From Acinetobacter sp. ANC 3929 (lineage in GTDB: Bacteria > Pseudomonadota > Gammaproteobacteria > Pseudomonadales > Moraxellaceae): a stretch of 64,000 nucleotides of DNA. Both the position numbers and the translations under genes were made by a program. Shown in pieces: positions 9,082-18,037 of the stretch. Position 1 is the first letter of the stretch. Each line of letters begins with the position of its first letter. The DNA lies in contig NZ_KB850000.1 of assembly GCF_000369405.1 (NCBI RefSeq), forward strand, positions 682,001-746,000, in the 5' to 3' direction. The notes under the pieces are model-generated. The model was not told where the DNA came from. It did no database searches and worked only from the letters and a program-made list of their open reading frames with translations.

Positions 9082-10311
9082 TTATAAAGCTTCAGAAATC
9101 ATATTATCTGATGTCGCAATATGATATTGATTCCGACCATTACTTTTCGCGATATATAATGCATGATCTGCTTGTGCAACAAACTCAGAAAGACTATCTC
9201 CAACACAGGGAACCATGGTTGCAACACCTACACTAATGGTCACGTGTTTCGAAACATTGCTACGTGGGTGCAAAATTCCAATATTACGTACTAACTCCAT
9301 CAGTCTTTGTACTTGCGTGACGGCCTGATCGCGATCAGTCATCGAAAAGAGCAAAAGAAATTCTTCTCCGCCATAACGTGCTGCAAGATCACCGCTACGT
9401 GAGGCGATAGAGCCTAACATGATGGCGATTCGCCGTAAGCATTGATCACCTTGAATATGTCCTAAAGTGTCATTGTAGAGCTTAAAAAAGTCGATATCGA
9501 TCATCATGATGGTGATTGGCATTTCATGACGTGTCGCCCGTTTCCACTCATTTTCAAGCACTTCATCCAGATAGCGTCGGTTGGCTAGACCAGTCAATGC
9601 ATCTTGTTGAGAGAGAATGGACAGTTGCTGTGCTTGTCGCATCAATTCTAAGCGATTAAGTTCGATCATACAGTTCTGCAAATAGTTTTCACGGTGCTGC
9701 CGATCGGTTGCATAAGCGAGTGCCATACCTAAGAAACTACTGAAGGTATAAGTACGGTTTAAGAAGGTCCAGTCAATTGCACCGCTGAACCATGTACTGG
9801 CTGCAATACCAATCAAACCACCGACCCAGCCAGCAATAATTGCAGTGTAGAAGCGCATTCCAACAAAAGCATAGATGATGACCACGGCATACATCATCGC
9901 AGCATGGAACAGGACATTATTTTGACCTTGTTCTAACACGTTGATGATGGTGAAGGAAATTGCAACAGCACCTGTCGAGCCAATACAAACGTAATGATCA
10001 AACCATTTGTTCATGATCGGCAGAAAAGACAGTAACCATGCCAAGGTAATGATGATACCTACCCAGCCGTAAGTCGCCATCCAAGTAATACGCAAGTCTG
10101 TGGGCAAAACTTGATAGATACCGAAGCTTAGAAATAGATATAAACCCAAAATAATAGGGGCGCGATAGCGGAATTCATGCGCAGCCTCATTTCTATACTG
10201 ATCTCGATAGATCGCTTCTAATTCTTTAGGAAACCAAACTAAATTTAGCCCGCGAGAAATTAACAAGTCGATTTGTTCTTGTCCCAAAATATTGGAAGCT
10301 TTCAACTTCAT
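9082..10311 (-). CDS. Membrane-bound diguanylate cyclase (GGDEF protein)
   Basis: Makes the second messenger cyclic di-GMP from two GTP. From the preferred ATG at 10311 (GAGAG six bases upstream; the frame is open to 10332) the protein has 409 residues. About six hydrophobic segments occupy roughly 50-200, followed by a short helical linker and the GGDEF domain. The active-site loop is GGEEF at 314-318, and an intact inhibitory I-site RxxD lies five residues before it (RSGD at 305-308), so product inhibition is expected. No EAL domain. The membrane part resembles an uncharacterised sensor module. Monocistronic. Confidence 0.9.
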   Translation of the reverse strand: MKLKASNILGQEQIDLLISRGLNLVWFPKELEAIYRDQYRNEAAHEFRYRAPIILGLYLFLSFGIYQVLPTDLRITWMATYGWVGIIITLAWLLSFLPIMNKWFDHYVCIGSTGAVAISFTIINVLEQGQNNVLFHAAMMYAVVIIYAFVGMRFYTAIIAGWVGGLIGIAASTWFSGAIDWTFLNRTYTFSSFLGMALAYATDRQHRENYLQNCMIELNRLELMRQAQQLSILSQQDALTGLANRRYLDEVLENEWKRATRHEMPITIMMIDIDFFKLYNDTLGHIQGDQCLRRIAIMLGSIASRSGDLAARYGGEEFLLLFSMTDRDQAVTQVQRLMELVRNIGILHPRSNVSKHVTISVGVATMVPCVGDSLSEFVAQADHALYIAKSNGRNQYHIATSDNMISEAL

Positions 10312-10512
10312 CTTATCTCTCACCACTCCCAAATGTTCTTATAAATGTCAAAATAGGGATTATTTTTTTACTACGTTACACTGATTTAAATAGAATGTGT
10401 ATTAGATTATAAAAAAATATTAATTTTTATATAATGGTCATTGCCTAATATAATGATTCAAGTTTAAATTACATTCAAGAAATAAAAACTGTTACAAACT
10501 AAATCACAAGCG

Positions 10513-10541
10513 ATTGTATCTTTACGATATTAGGATACAAT
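10513..10541. promoter_or_regulatory. Inverted repeat before the diiron-oxidase gene
   Basis: The arms attgtatc (10513-10520) and gatacaat (10534-10541) flank a 13-base spacer in a gene-free stretch of about 290 bp. It could be an operator or a leader hairpin. I see no clear promoter elements and no named regulator motif. Confidence 0.35.
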
Positions 10542-10605
10542 TTATAAAAAAGCAGCAATCATGGAACATGGTTGGATTAAGTCATACGAAATAGGATGCA
10601 TCGCA

Positions 10606-11352
10606 ATGACTGCTATGAATCAATATGGAACAAAACTAGAAATTACACCTCATTCGGGTTGGGCTCAACGATTCTGGGATGAATTATTACCCTCAAAAGA
10701 ACGGGTAAGTAAACATCCTTTATTTTTGGATATGGCCAATGGCTGTTTAAGCCTTGAGTGCTTTCGTTCAGCTTTACTGAATTTTTATCCACTCGTCGCA
10801 CATTTTCCATCATATATGGCGGGTTCTCTTGCAAAAGCGACAGATTTTTCACTAGATGGGGTAACGGAAACCCGTGACTGGTTGATTCAGAACATTAAAG
10901 TGGAAGAGCGGCATTTGAACTGGTATCAGGACTGGGCTGGGGGCTTTGGTCTAACGGTTGATATGTTGAATAATGTTAAACCACCAGTCGCAATGAATGC
11001 GGTTAATCACTTCTTGTGGGATGTCAATTTTCGTGGCAGCTTGGCTGAAAGTATTGCGGCAACCAACCTCGCGATTGAATGGGCGACAGGAGATTGGACC
11101 ATTCAGGTGTATAAAGGGATTCAGACCTACACACAACATCCCGAAGTCAATATTAATAAACGCTCGTTGGCATGGTTAAGAGCGCATGCGCATTATGATG
11201 ATCTGCATCCATATGAGGCAATGGAGCTGATTAAGCGCTTGTGCGATAAAGACCCTGCACTACAAAAGAAAGCATTCTTAGCGGCGAAGGAAGGACTTGA
11301 ATATTATGAGCTTGCTTTAGATGAGTGTTATAAGCTTCAACATAAAAATTGA
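10606..11352 (+). CDS. Haem-oxygenase-like diiron oxidase (UndA/CADD-like; often mislabelled TenA family)
   Basis: A 248-residue all-helical protein of the TenA/PqqC fold, but with the ligand pattern of the diiron oxidase branch: ExxH at E100/H103, E158 in AIEWATGDW, and HxxxDxxH at H194/D198/H201. The spacing is close to what I recall for UndA, which converts medium-chain fatty acids to terminal alkenes, and for CADD. The ATG at 10606 has AGGA nine bases upstream and is preferred over the in-frame ATG at 10561, which has no ribosome site. It is monocistronic and faces the phospholipase gene with a terminator between. The family is fairly sure; the reaction is inferred. Confidence 0.75.
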   Translation: MTAMNQYGTKLEITPHSGWAQRFWDELLPSKERVSKHPLFLDMANGCLSLECFRSALLNFYPLVAHFPSYMAGSLAKATDFSLDGVTETRDWLIQNIKVEERHLNWYQDWAGGFGLTVDMLNNVKPPVAMNAVNHFLWDVNFRGSLAESIAATNLAIEWATGDWTIQVYKGIQTYTQHPEVNINKRSLAWLRAHAHYDDLHPYEAMELIKRLCDKDPALQKKAFLAAKEGLEYYELALDECYKLQHKN

Positions 11353-11392
11353 AGATAAGGCTCACAGTTCCATCAGAGATGATTTAAAGTGA

Positions 11393-11428
11393 AAACCTCC
11401 TCAACTGCATCTGCAACTGAGGAGGTTT
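11393..11428. terminator. Terminator between the diiron-oxidase gene and plc
   Basis: A perfect 11-bp stem, aaacctcctca (11393-11403) and tgaggaggttt (11418-11428). On the minus strand it runs into TTTT, so it terminates the phospholipase gene and probably shields the convergent gene. Confidence 0.75.
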
Positions 11429-11445
11429 ATGAGATGAATTCAATA

Positions 11446-13674
11446 TTAAACCATTGCAGGGTCACTCACAGAGTCTTCACCTGTTTCTACACGGCCTGCA
11501 AAACGTCGATAAAACTTTGCATCTTGAGTGCAAGTCACAGCAAAATCATACCATTGCCAAGTATCTTGCAATTCCCAATGCTGAGTTGAGCTTTGTCCAG
11601 CTTTCACGGTCACTTTCAGCGCAGCATCAGTACGATAAACCACAGGGGTGACCACCAATTCAATATCTTTAGTGCCAGTATTGTTCAGATCGACATAAAC
11701 ATTACCATTGGCAATATCATAACAAACACGAATCTCAGGGTTAATCTGTAAATCATGGTTGCGGTTGAGGTCACCTTTGAAATGACGATGAAAGCCATTC
11801 GGTCCCATGACCCAAAGATCATATAAACCTTGATTATCCTTTTGTACATTCCATACATCATCTAAGCTTTTGCCTGCTTCGACAATGTAACGACGCGGAA
11901 TTCGGTTGAGGTTTAATTTGTCATAGACATGAAACACTGCACCTTGTGTGCCCGTATTCGAAAACAGGAGCTTGACTGTGCCATCATTTAGGCAGCGAGC
12001 ACTGGTATGTAATTCATAAGGCAATGCTTTTGAACGACGAATACCGCTGGTTTGAATCGGCAATTGTAAATTGGTTGGAATCGGCACATGGGGTAAGTTC
12101 TGCTGTGCACTACGCAATTGATCTGCTTGCTCACGGGTTTGTTTACCATTTAGTGTTGGTAGCACATCTTCATTGGGGCTTTTAAAGTTGAATGCAGAAG
12201 TGAGATCTCCACATACAGCACGGCGATAAGGACTGATATTGCTTTCTTTGACGCCAAAACGTTTTTCTAAAAACATCAACACAGAAGTATGGTCGAAGAC
12301 TTGTGAATTCACAATCCCACCGCGACTCCACGGTGAAATCACAAATAAGGGTACGCGAGGACCAGGACCATAAACACGATTGTCTTTTTGGGGCTGACTG
12401 GTGCTGCCGAGGGGTGATTCATGTATGTAATACTCATATTGCATATCTGCTTGGCTGAGTGTCGATTTACCTGCATAAGTATGATCAGCTTGCAATGTCG
12501 GTGCCGATGGAGAAGGAACATGGTCAAAATAACCATCATTTTCATCAAAGTTGATCAGGAAAACGGTTTTACTCCAAACTTCAGGTACGGCTGTTAATGC
12601 ATCGAGTATTTCCTGAATAAACCAAGAGCCTTGTACTGGGCTAGATGGGCCAGGATGTTCACAATAAATTGAAGGTGCATTGATCCAAGACACCTGTGGC
12701 AATTTTCCAGTTTTGATATCATTTTTAAATGCATTTAAAAACTCTTCAGGTTTGTTGCCTGGTAAGGTATTGGCAATGCCTTTATAAAGCGGATTTTTGG
12801 CATTATCTGTGCCTGCATCATAAGCTTTATAAGGCAGCTTTTGTGCGGCCGCATTATAAGGACTATTGGGTGCGCCGCCACTTGAAACAGGATAGCCAGA
12901 GTCGATGTTGGCTTTTCTAAAGCTGCGGAATGCACCTAGCATGTTATCGCCCCATTCATCAGGCATATTCTGATAACAAATCCAATTGACTCCAGCTACT
13001 TCTAGGCGTTCGGCATAGGTTTTCCATGTATAGCCGACATCAACTGTTTTGGGATCGCCATCGATCCAGTCCCATTCATTATTGACAAATGCTGTACTGG
13101 TCGGCACCGCACCATTGGTTCCTGTGAGATGAAACGATCGGTTTGCATCTGTACCAGTATGCATTGAGCAGTGATAAGCATCACAAATTGTAAACGCATT
13201 GGCTAATGCAAATTGATAGGGAATTTCCTGTTCCTTGAAATATCCCATGGCATAATCAGTTTTATAGGTTGGCCAGTTCGACATACGTCCATTGTCCCAT
13301 GCTTGTTGGCTATCCACCCAAGTATGGTTGGTTCCGGGTGCACGTTGGGCATTATTACTTGAGCCATCTAAATGAAAAGGGGTTAATAGCGCCCCATTAC
13401 TGCGTTGTTGCTGCCAAACTGTACGGCCATTTTGCAAAGGAATGGTGAAACGATCGGCAAAACCACGAACGCCTTTTAATGTTCCAAAATAATGGTCAAA
13501 GGAGCGGTTTTCCTGCATCAAGATAACAACATGCTCAACATCTTGAATCGTCCCTGTTTTATTGTTAGCAGGAATCGCCAAGGCTTTTTGAATGCTGGCT
13601 GGAAAGGTGGTTAACGCGGCTGCGCCAAAGCCTGTTTTAAGTGTATTTGCTAAAAATTGACGACGATTAATCAC
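11446..13674 (-). CDS. plc: Tat-exported phosphocholine-preferring phospholipase C (PlcN/PlcH type)
   Basis: Hydrolyses phosphatidylcholine or sphingomyelin outside the cytoplasm. I take the GTG at 13674, which has AGGGA upstream and gives 742 residues. It places the twin-arginine signal at the very start (INRRQFL, then a hydrophobic stretch ending ALA), whereas the longer open frame to 13743 would bury it. The phosphoesterase domain begins with VVILMQENRSFDHYFGTL, contains INFDENDGYFDHV near 410 and WSRGGIVNSQVFDHTS near 480, and is followed by two C-terminal beta-sandwich (DUF756-type) repeats at about 560-720. A 48-residue lipoprotein gene lies 31 bp upstream. Acinetobacter usually carries two such enzymes. 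Confidence 0.93.
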   Translation of the reverse strand: MINRRQFLANTLKTGFGAAALTTFPASIQKALAIPANNKTGTIQDVEHVVILMQENRSFDHYFGTLKGVRGFADRFTIPLQNGRTVWQQQRSNGALLTPFHLDGSSNNAQRAPGTNHTWVDSQQAWDNGRMSNWPTYKTDYAMGYFKEQEIPYQFALANAFTICDAYHCSMHTGTDANRSFHLTGTNGAVPTSTAFVNNEWDWIDGDPKTVDVGYTWKTYAERLEVAGVNWICYQNMPDEWGDNMLGAFRSFRKANIDSGYPVSSGGAPNSPYNAAAQKLPYKAYDAGTDNAKNPLYKGIANTLPGNKPEEFLNAFKNDIKTGKLPQVSWINAPSIYCEHPGPSSPVQGSWFIQEILDALTAVPEVWSKTVFLINFDENDGYFDHVPSPSAPTLQADHTYAGKSTLSQADMQYEYYIHESPLGSTSQPQKDNRVYGPGPRVPLFVISPWSRGGIVNSQVFDHTSVLMFLEKRFGVKESNISPYRRAVCGDLTSAFNFKSPNEDVLPTLNGKQTREQADQLRSAQQNLPHVPIPTNLQLPIQTSGIRRSKALPYELHTSARCLNDGTVKLLFSNTGTQGAVFHVYDKLNLNRIPRRYIVEAGKSLDDVWNVQKDNQGLYDLWVMGPNGFHRHFKGDLNRNHDLQINPEIRVCYDIANGNVYVDLNNTGTKDIELVVTPVVYRTDAALKVTVKAGQSSTQHWELQDTWQWYDFAVTCTQDAKFYRRFAGRVETGEDSVSDPAMV

Positions 13675-13705
13675 AATATTTTCCCTATCTTGGTTGTTCT
13701 TATGT

Positions 13706-13852
13706 TTATGGTGCACAGCGCATGACTGGTTTCTTGGTGTCATCAGGTTTTACCGCTGCCTGATCGTCATTGGAGTCATTGCACGCTGTAAGTGCGAAGA
13801 GAATGGGGAAAACATAAAGACATGCCAGCCATCGTTTGGTTTTATTCAACAT
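13706..13852 (-). CDS. Small lipoprotein encoded just before plc
   Basis: A 48-residue peptide starting at the ATG at 13852 (another in-frame ATG is at 13861). It has a basic N-terminus, a hydrophobic core and a lipobox LTAC with Cys24, followed by a 24-residue polar tail rich in Asp and Lys. Asparagine at position +2 favours the outer membrane. The longer open frame to 14029 would bury the signal, so I reject it. With only 31 bp to plc, the two genes are probably co-transcribed, but any role in phospholipase export or folding is guesswork. No known family recognised. Confidence 0.6.
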   Translation of the reverse strand: MLNKTKRWLACLYVFPILFALTACNDSNDDQAAVKPDDTKKPVMRCAP

Positions 13853-14121
13853 CTGCTTCATCCATAATAAAGATGTCAACACACTAGCCAGACCTTGTGA
13901 CAATGCGGTGTCACCTTTATGACGATTCATTGACGTTTCATATGAAAGTGGGTGGTAAAGCGAGGAAAAGAACATGTGCAAGGTAGTGTCTTGTTCAGCT
14001 TGAAGAAAAGCTGTATTGCTGTCTTTCAATTACTGTAAAAATTAGTTTTAAAACATTCAATTAACCATCATAGATATAGCGAATCAGGAATAACACAGAG
14101 AGAGGATCATTTTCTTATTTC

Positions 14122-14495
14122 TTGTTAAGGTTCTATGAACAATTCTTTTATCTTTTGAGTCTCTGTCTTCAACATCATTCTTGGTTGTATCAATGGGTGA
14201 AACGACGCCTCAATCACAGTGACGATGCTACAGATTTAGCTCACGATACCCCTTATTCGATTAGTATTTTGAAATGTAAAGTTCAATTGTATTTTGATCA
14301 GCTTGGTGTACTGTTAACTACGGTGGCAAAGGGAATATTAATCGATTGGTGTCAGCGCAAATCGATAGTAAAGGCTTATTTGGAAGCAATTAGTCGTAGA
14401 CCTGAGCATAATAAGATTAGTTCTAGGCAAAATATCTGCATTTGAATCACTTTCTAGATCGTATCATCAAAGCTGGTGTTGAGATAAAATTCTAA
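14122..14495 (+). pseudogene. Decayed FecI-type ECF sigma factor
   Basis: The frame 14122-14445 still reads like sigma region 2 of an iron-responsive ECF factor: HHSWLYQWVKRRL, then DATDLAHDT, then LTTVAKGILIDWCQRKSI and KAYLEAISRRPE. After RRPE it breaks down. A different frame from about 14427 gives YLHLNHFLDRIIKAG, which resembles the linker that should follow, so a frameshift lies near 14427. Region 4 (the -35 binding helix-turn-helix) is gone and there is no proper start. No fecR or receptor gene remains beside it. The intact paralogue in this window is the fecI gene at 59636-60172. Confidence 0.75.
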
Positions 14496-14578
14496 AATTA
14501 GTGTGATAAGGTTCTTTAAATAGATCCTTATCACGATGACAACTAAAACTAAAATCAATGCCTGATCATTATTCCGAT

Positions 14579-15280
14579 TTATCGGAGTGGATTCATTCTG
14601 TCATCGAAATTTTCTAACAATACAAATTCTAATGGCGGTAAGTTATCTAGGTTCTGCAAGTATTGTTCAAAATCGATCACGATCTTTTGTCTGTCTTCTT
14701 GGCTGATGTAGGGTACGTGGTAAGCAATAAATGGTGGCAATACTTCAAAGCCCACATAAGCCAATGTGCCACGTTGAAGTGATGATAGATAATGCTCAAT
14801 TGGGCCATGCACTGAACCTTCACCAAACATATGTTCACGGCCGCCAAGTGTTAAACACAGCATCGCTTTTTTGCCAGTCATTCCACCATGATTGTAGAAA
14901 CGTTTACCACCGTAAAAGAGACCCGATACAAACACACGATCGATCCAACCCTTTAAGATGGCTGGTACAGAGGTCCAATACAAAGGAAAGCTAAATATAA
15001 CTAGATCAGCACGTTGAATTTTTTCGATTTCCGCTTGGATATCTGGTGCAAATTGGTGTTGTTTAAATGCATGGCGCTGTTCCAACGCATAATTAAAATA
15101 ATCAGGTTGATTCAGGTTGCCAAAATCATCTTTAGAAGCAACAGAATTAAAGTTCATTTCATAGAGATCAGACACCTCGACAGTATGACCTTGCTGTTCA
15201 AAGGTCTGCTGCGCTGTATCTTTGAGGGCTGCGGTAAATGACTGCTTTTCAGGATGTGCATGTACGATCAAAATATGCAT
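14579..15280 (-). CDS. NAD(P)H:quinone reductase-like flavoprotein (flavodoxin fold)
   Basis: A 233-residue cytoplasmic enzyme of the NQO1/KefF/MdaB flavodoxin-like family. It is expected to bind FAD or FMN and reduce quinones by two electrons. Visible features are the N-terminal ILIVHAHPEKQSFTAAL flavin-phosphate loop, the central FSFPLYWTSVPAILKGWIDRVF motif near 95-115, and the glycine-rich LCLTLGGREHMFGEGSVHG stretch. The gene is transcribed away from an AraC regulator 129 bp upstream, which likely controls it. Substrate not predictable; family assignment firm. Confidence 0.88.
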   Translation of the reverse strand: MHILIVHAHPEKQSFTAALKDTAQQTFEQQGHTVEVSDLYEMNFNSVASKDDFGNLNQPDYFNYALEQRHAFKQHQFAPDIQAEIEKIQRADLVIFSFPLYWTSVPAILKGWIDRVFVSGLFYGGKRFYNHGGMTGKKAMLCLTLGGREHMFGEGSVHGPIEHYLSSLQRGTLAYVGFEVLPPFIAYHVPYISQEDRQKIVIDFEQYLQNLDNLPPLEFVLLENFDDRMNPLR

Positions 15281-15341
15281 GATTTCACCAGTTTAAAATC
15301 TGACTTTCTAGATAGAGCTACTATGCTTAAAGTAAGAAAGC

Positions 15342-15380
15342 TGTCATAGTTCATTAACCGCCAATATTTACCATTTTACG
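15342..15380 (+). promoter_or_regulatory. Bipartite element shared with the second AraC gene
   Basis: TGTCATAGTTC (15342-15352), 17 bases, then ACCATTTTACG (15370-15380), ending 29 bp before the AraC start codon. The same arrangement, with one mismatch in the 22 defined bases, occurs in front of the paralogous AraC gene at 24580-24618, ending 28 bp before its start. Probably a regulator binding site or a conserved promoter module. Confidence 0.6.
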
Positions 15381-15409
15381 CCAAATTTCCACTGTCTTAT
15401 GGAGACCAC

Positions 15410-16435
15410 ATGAATCCAGAATTACCAGGTACTTACGTCAATCTATTGGTTGAGGTTATACAAAAATGGAATGTGTCTTCTGAACAGCTTTTGTCTGGAA
15501 CAGGGATTTCAGCACAAACTTTGAGTGCGCCGTTTTGGTATGTGGATTTCGATATTTTCAATCATTTATTGGAAAAAGCAGCATTACTGACACATGAAAC
15601 TGCGATTAGCCTCTATCTTGCAGAGGAAATGCGAATCTCTTGTTATGGTCATGTTGGGATTGCCGCGACTGCCTCTGAAACATTAGGGGATGCAATCAAA
15701 ATTCTAGAGCAATTTATTGGCTTACATTGTTCAGTGTTTCAACCGAAACTGAAAATACACGCAGAAATGGCTTATTTGTATTTTCATCAACCTTCACCCA
15801 AGTTTAAGTTGAATCAGCACGGAATGATGTTTTTGATTTTAGGCTTTTCACAAATTTTAGAAAACTTGGCTCAAAATAAACTTGGAATTCACTTTAAGTT
15901 TCAACAAGAAAAACCAGATTTTTATAAAAACACCCAAAAATTCAATTATTCAAATATCAGTTTCGAGTGTGAAAAAGATTGTTTAACTTTCAATAAGACT
16001 TTGCTACGGCTGCCGTTAAAGACAGCTGATGCGTTACTGGCACGCTTAAGCAAACAACAGTGTGAACAAGATGCCACTAAGTTGACATTAAAAAGGCGGC
16101 AGAAGGATAGTCTGGACGGCCAGGTCAAAACATTACTTTATCATGAAGATGATGGCTTTTTATCACTGAAACAGGTCGCTGAAAAGCTCCATCTCTCAGA
16201 GAGGACCCTACAGCGACAGTTAAGCAATAAACAAACGTCTTTCCAGAGTCTTGTGGCTGAAGTACGCAGGAATCAGGCGGAGCAGTTATTAAAACAGCCC
16301 AAGGTTTCGATTGAGCAAATTGCAGAGCGTTTAGGCTATGCCGATATTTCCCATTTTTCTCGAGCATTTAAAAAGTGGACCAATGTTACGCCTAAATTTT
16401 TCCGTGAAGTCAGCATTGGTCGATCTTGTTCTTAG
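15410..16435 (+). CDS. AraC-family regulator with arabinose-binding-like N-terminal domain
   Basis: A 341-residue DNA-binding protein. Residues about 20-205 form the Arabinose_bd-type sensor domain found in OruR/VirS-like regulators (PFWYVDFDIFNHLL, then EQFIGLHCSVF). The C-terminal 100 residues hold two helix-turn-helix motifs: LKQVAEKLHLSERTLQRQL, and IEQIAERLGYADISHFSRAF followed by FKKWTNVTPKFFR. It is clearly a paralogue of the regulator at 23517-24551. It is divergent from a quinone reductase gene and ends three bases before the convergent CdsA-like gene, with no terminator. Ligand unknown. Confidence 0.88.
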   Translation: MNPELPGTYVNLLVEVIQKWNVSSEQLLSGTGISAQTLSAPFWYVDFDIFNHLLEKAALLTHETAISLYLAEEMRISCYGHVGIAATASETLGDAIKILEQFIGLHCSVFQPKLKIHAEMAYLYFHQPSPKFKLNQHGMMFLILGFSQILENLAQNKLGIHFKFQQEKPDFYKNTQKFNYSNISFECEKDCLTFNKTLLRLPLKTADALLARLSKQQCEQDATKLTLKRRQKDSLDGQVKTLLYHEDDGFLSLKQVAEKLHLSERTLQRQLSNKQTSFQSLVAEVRRNQAEQLLKQPKVSIEQIAERLGYADISHFSRAFKKWTNVTPKFFREVSIGRSCS

Positions 16436-16438
16436 AGT

Positions 16439-17383
16439 TCAGCTCCACCAATATCGAAGGATATGGAAAAAAATCGGTGCAGAAAAACAGATGGAGTCGA
16501 TCCGATCTAACATACCGCCGTGACCTTGAATGAGTTGTCCCCAGTCTTTCACACCACGATCACGTTTGATGGCAGACATAACTAAACCACCAAAAAAACC
16601 AAAAATACAAATAATCAAACCAATGAGTGCGGCTTGCCAATAATTAAATGGGGTCAATGATGACATCAATACACCGAGTGCAGTTGCGAGCACAATACCA
16701 CCAATTAGCCCTTCTACGGTTTTTGATGGGGAAAGTGTAGGAGCAACTTTATGTTTTCCGAACAGCTTGCCACATACATATTGAAGGACATCAGATGCTT
16801 GTACCACCATAATCAGCCAAATCGCCAACCAAATTTTTTCCCCTGTAAATTTGGGTAAATCCAAATTGAGCAGGGCAGGAACGTGTGAAATACAAAAGAC
16901 ACTGACCATCAAACCCCATTGGATTTTGGCACTACGTTCTAAAAAATGTGTCGTATCTTCAAGTTTTAAGCTGGCAATGGGGATCAGAAGAAACACATAG
17001 AGTGGAATGAAAATCGAAAATAATCCGTACCAGTTGGTGTAGACCAAATAATATTGATAAGGAATAACGAAGTAGAACGCAATCAGTAAGGGAAGATAGT
17101 CACCGCGCCGTGTGGGTAATAAGCTAATAAATTCACGTAATGCAAAAAATGAAATAAGGCCAAACAAGACAATAAAAGCAGTTTTACCCAATAGAATGGC
17201 TGCTGCCAAGACGATCAGCATGATCCACCAAGCATTGATACGCGCATTCAGGTTATCAATCACAGGAGAAGGGGCTGTACCTGCTTTTTGTTTGAGTATA
17301 AAGCCAATACTTGAGGCAATAATCAAAATGACTGCAAAGATGCCAAACAATAGATAAGTTTGTTGTAAATTGTCTAAACTCAT
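16439..17383 (-). CDS. CdsA-like phosphatidate cytidylyltransferase (YnbB type)
   Basis: Converts phosphatidate and CTP to CDP-diacylglycerol in the inner membrane. The 314 residues have about eight hydrophobic segments and a complete C-terminal CDP-DAG synthase signature: S-x2-KR-x4-KD-x5-GHGG-x2-DR-x-D, here SAIKRDRGVKDW followed by GHGGMLDRID. It is the last gene of a six-gene minus-strand operon (21597-22232 first). Its start overlaps the stop of the acyltransferase gene by four bases (ATGA). The essential housekeeping cdsA is expected elsewhere, beside the isoprenoid and lipid A genes, so this is probably the second, YnbB-type copy. Confidence 0.88.
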   Translation of the reverse strand: MSLDNLQQTYLLFGIFAVILIIASSIGFILKQKAGTAPSPVIDNLNARINAWWIMLIVLAAAILLGKTAFIVLFGLISFFALREFISLLPTRRGDYLPLLIAFYFVIPYQYYLVYTNWYGLFSIFIPLYVFLLIPIASLKLEDTTHFLERSAKIQWGLMVSVFCISHVPALLNLDLPKFTGEKIWLAIWLIMVVQASDVLQYVCGKLFGKHKVAPTLSPSKTVEGLIGGIVLATALGVLMSSLTPFNYWQAALIGLIICIFGFFGGLVMSAIKRDRGVKDWGQLIQGHGGMLDRIDSICFSAPIFFHILRYWWS

Positions 17384-18030
17384 TGGGTTTCGGCCTCTTT
17401 TAATTTCAATAATTGCTGCTGAGCATGGTGCAAGAATTGATCTTTGTCCGTGAGTTGATCAAGTGCTAAAGGTTTGCCAAAGATGACCGTCGAGAGCAGA
17501 GGTAAGGGGATAAATGCGCCTTTAGGCATGACTCGTTTTAAATTAGAAATCCAAACAGGGATAACTTCAACTTCAGGGAACTGCTTGCTGAGATGATAAA
17601 GACCACTTTTAAATTGCAGTATTTCTACATCATCATTTAAATTACGTGTCCCCTCTGGGAAGAAAATAATAGAATAGCCTTCTGCCAAAACATCTTTAAC
17701 GGGCTGTAATGGATCTTGTTGGTCTGTGCGATTACGCTGAATGGTGACACCTGAAAAGGTATCTTGAATCAGAAAACGCCTAAATCCATCTTTAAGCCAA
17801 TAATCGGACGCGGCAATTGGTCGTGTTTTTCGACGGATGTGAGTGGGTAAAGAAGACCATAATAGAATGAAATCAATATGGCTATTATGGTTGGCATAAT
17901 AGATCCGCTGCTTAAGTTCAGGTTCACAACCAACCCATAAGCTTCGTGCACCTGTTATCAATCGTGCACCTCGACGGGTTAAGAACGCAATAAAACGGGC
18001 AACGGATTGCGTGATTATATTTTTTTTCAT
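17380..18030 (-). CDS. 1-acyl-glycerol-3-phosphate acyltransferase (PlsC family)
   Basis: Acylates lysophosphatidate (or a similar lysolipid) at the inner membrane. The 216 residues show the four acyltransferase blocks: NHNSHIDF (HX4D catalytic site) near 47, GVTIQRNR near 95, FFPEGTRN near 125, and VIPVWISNL near 165. It overlaps the CdsA-like gene by four bases and lies seven bases after the 140-residue membrane gene, so it is in the same operon. E. coli ynbABCD lacks this gene, to my knowledge. Producing phosphatidate for the neighbouring CDP-DAG synthase is the natural reading. Confidence 0.88.
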   Translation of the reverse strand: MKKNIITQSVARFIAFLTRRGARLITGARSLWVGCEPELKQRIYYANHNSHIDFILLWSSLPTHIRRKTRPIAASDYWLKDGFRRFLIQDTFSGVTIQRNRTDQQDPLQPVKDVLAEGYSIIFFPEGTRNLNDDVEILQFKSGLYHLSKQFPEVEVIPVWISNLKRVMPKGAFIPLPLLSTVIFGKPLALDQLTDKDQFLHHAQQQLLKLKEAETQ

Positions 18031-18037
18031 TCAACCT

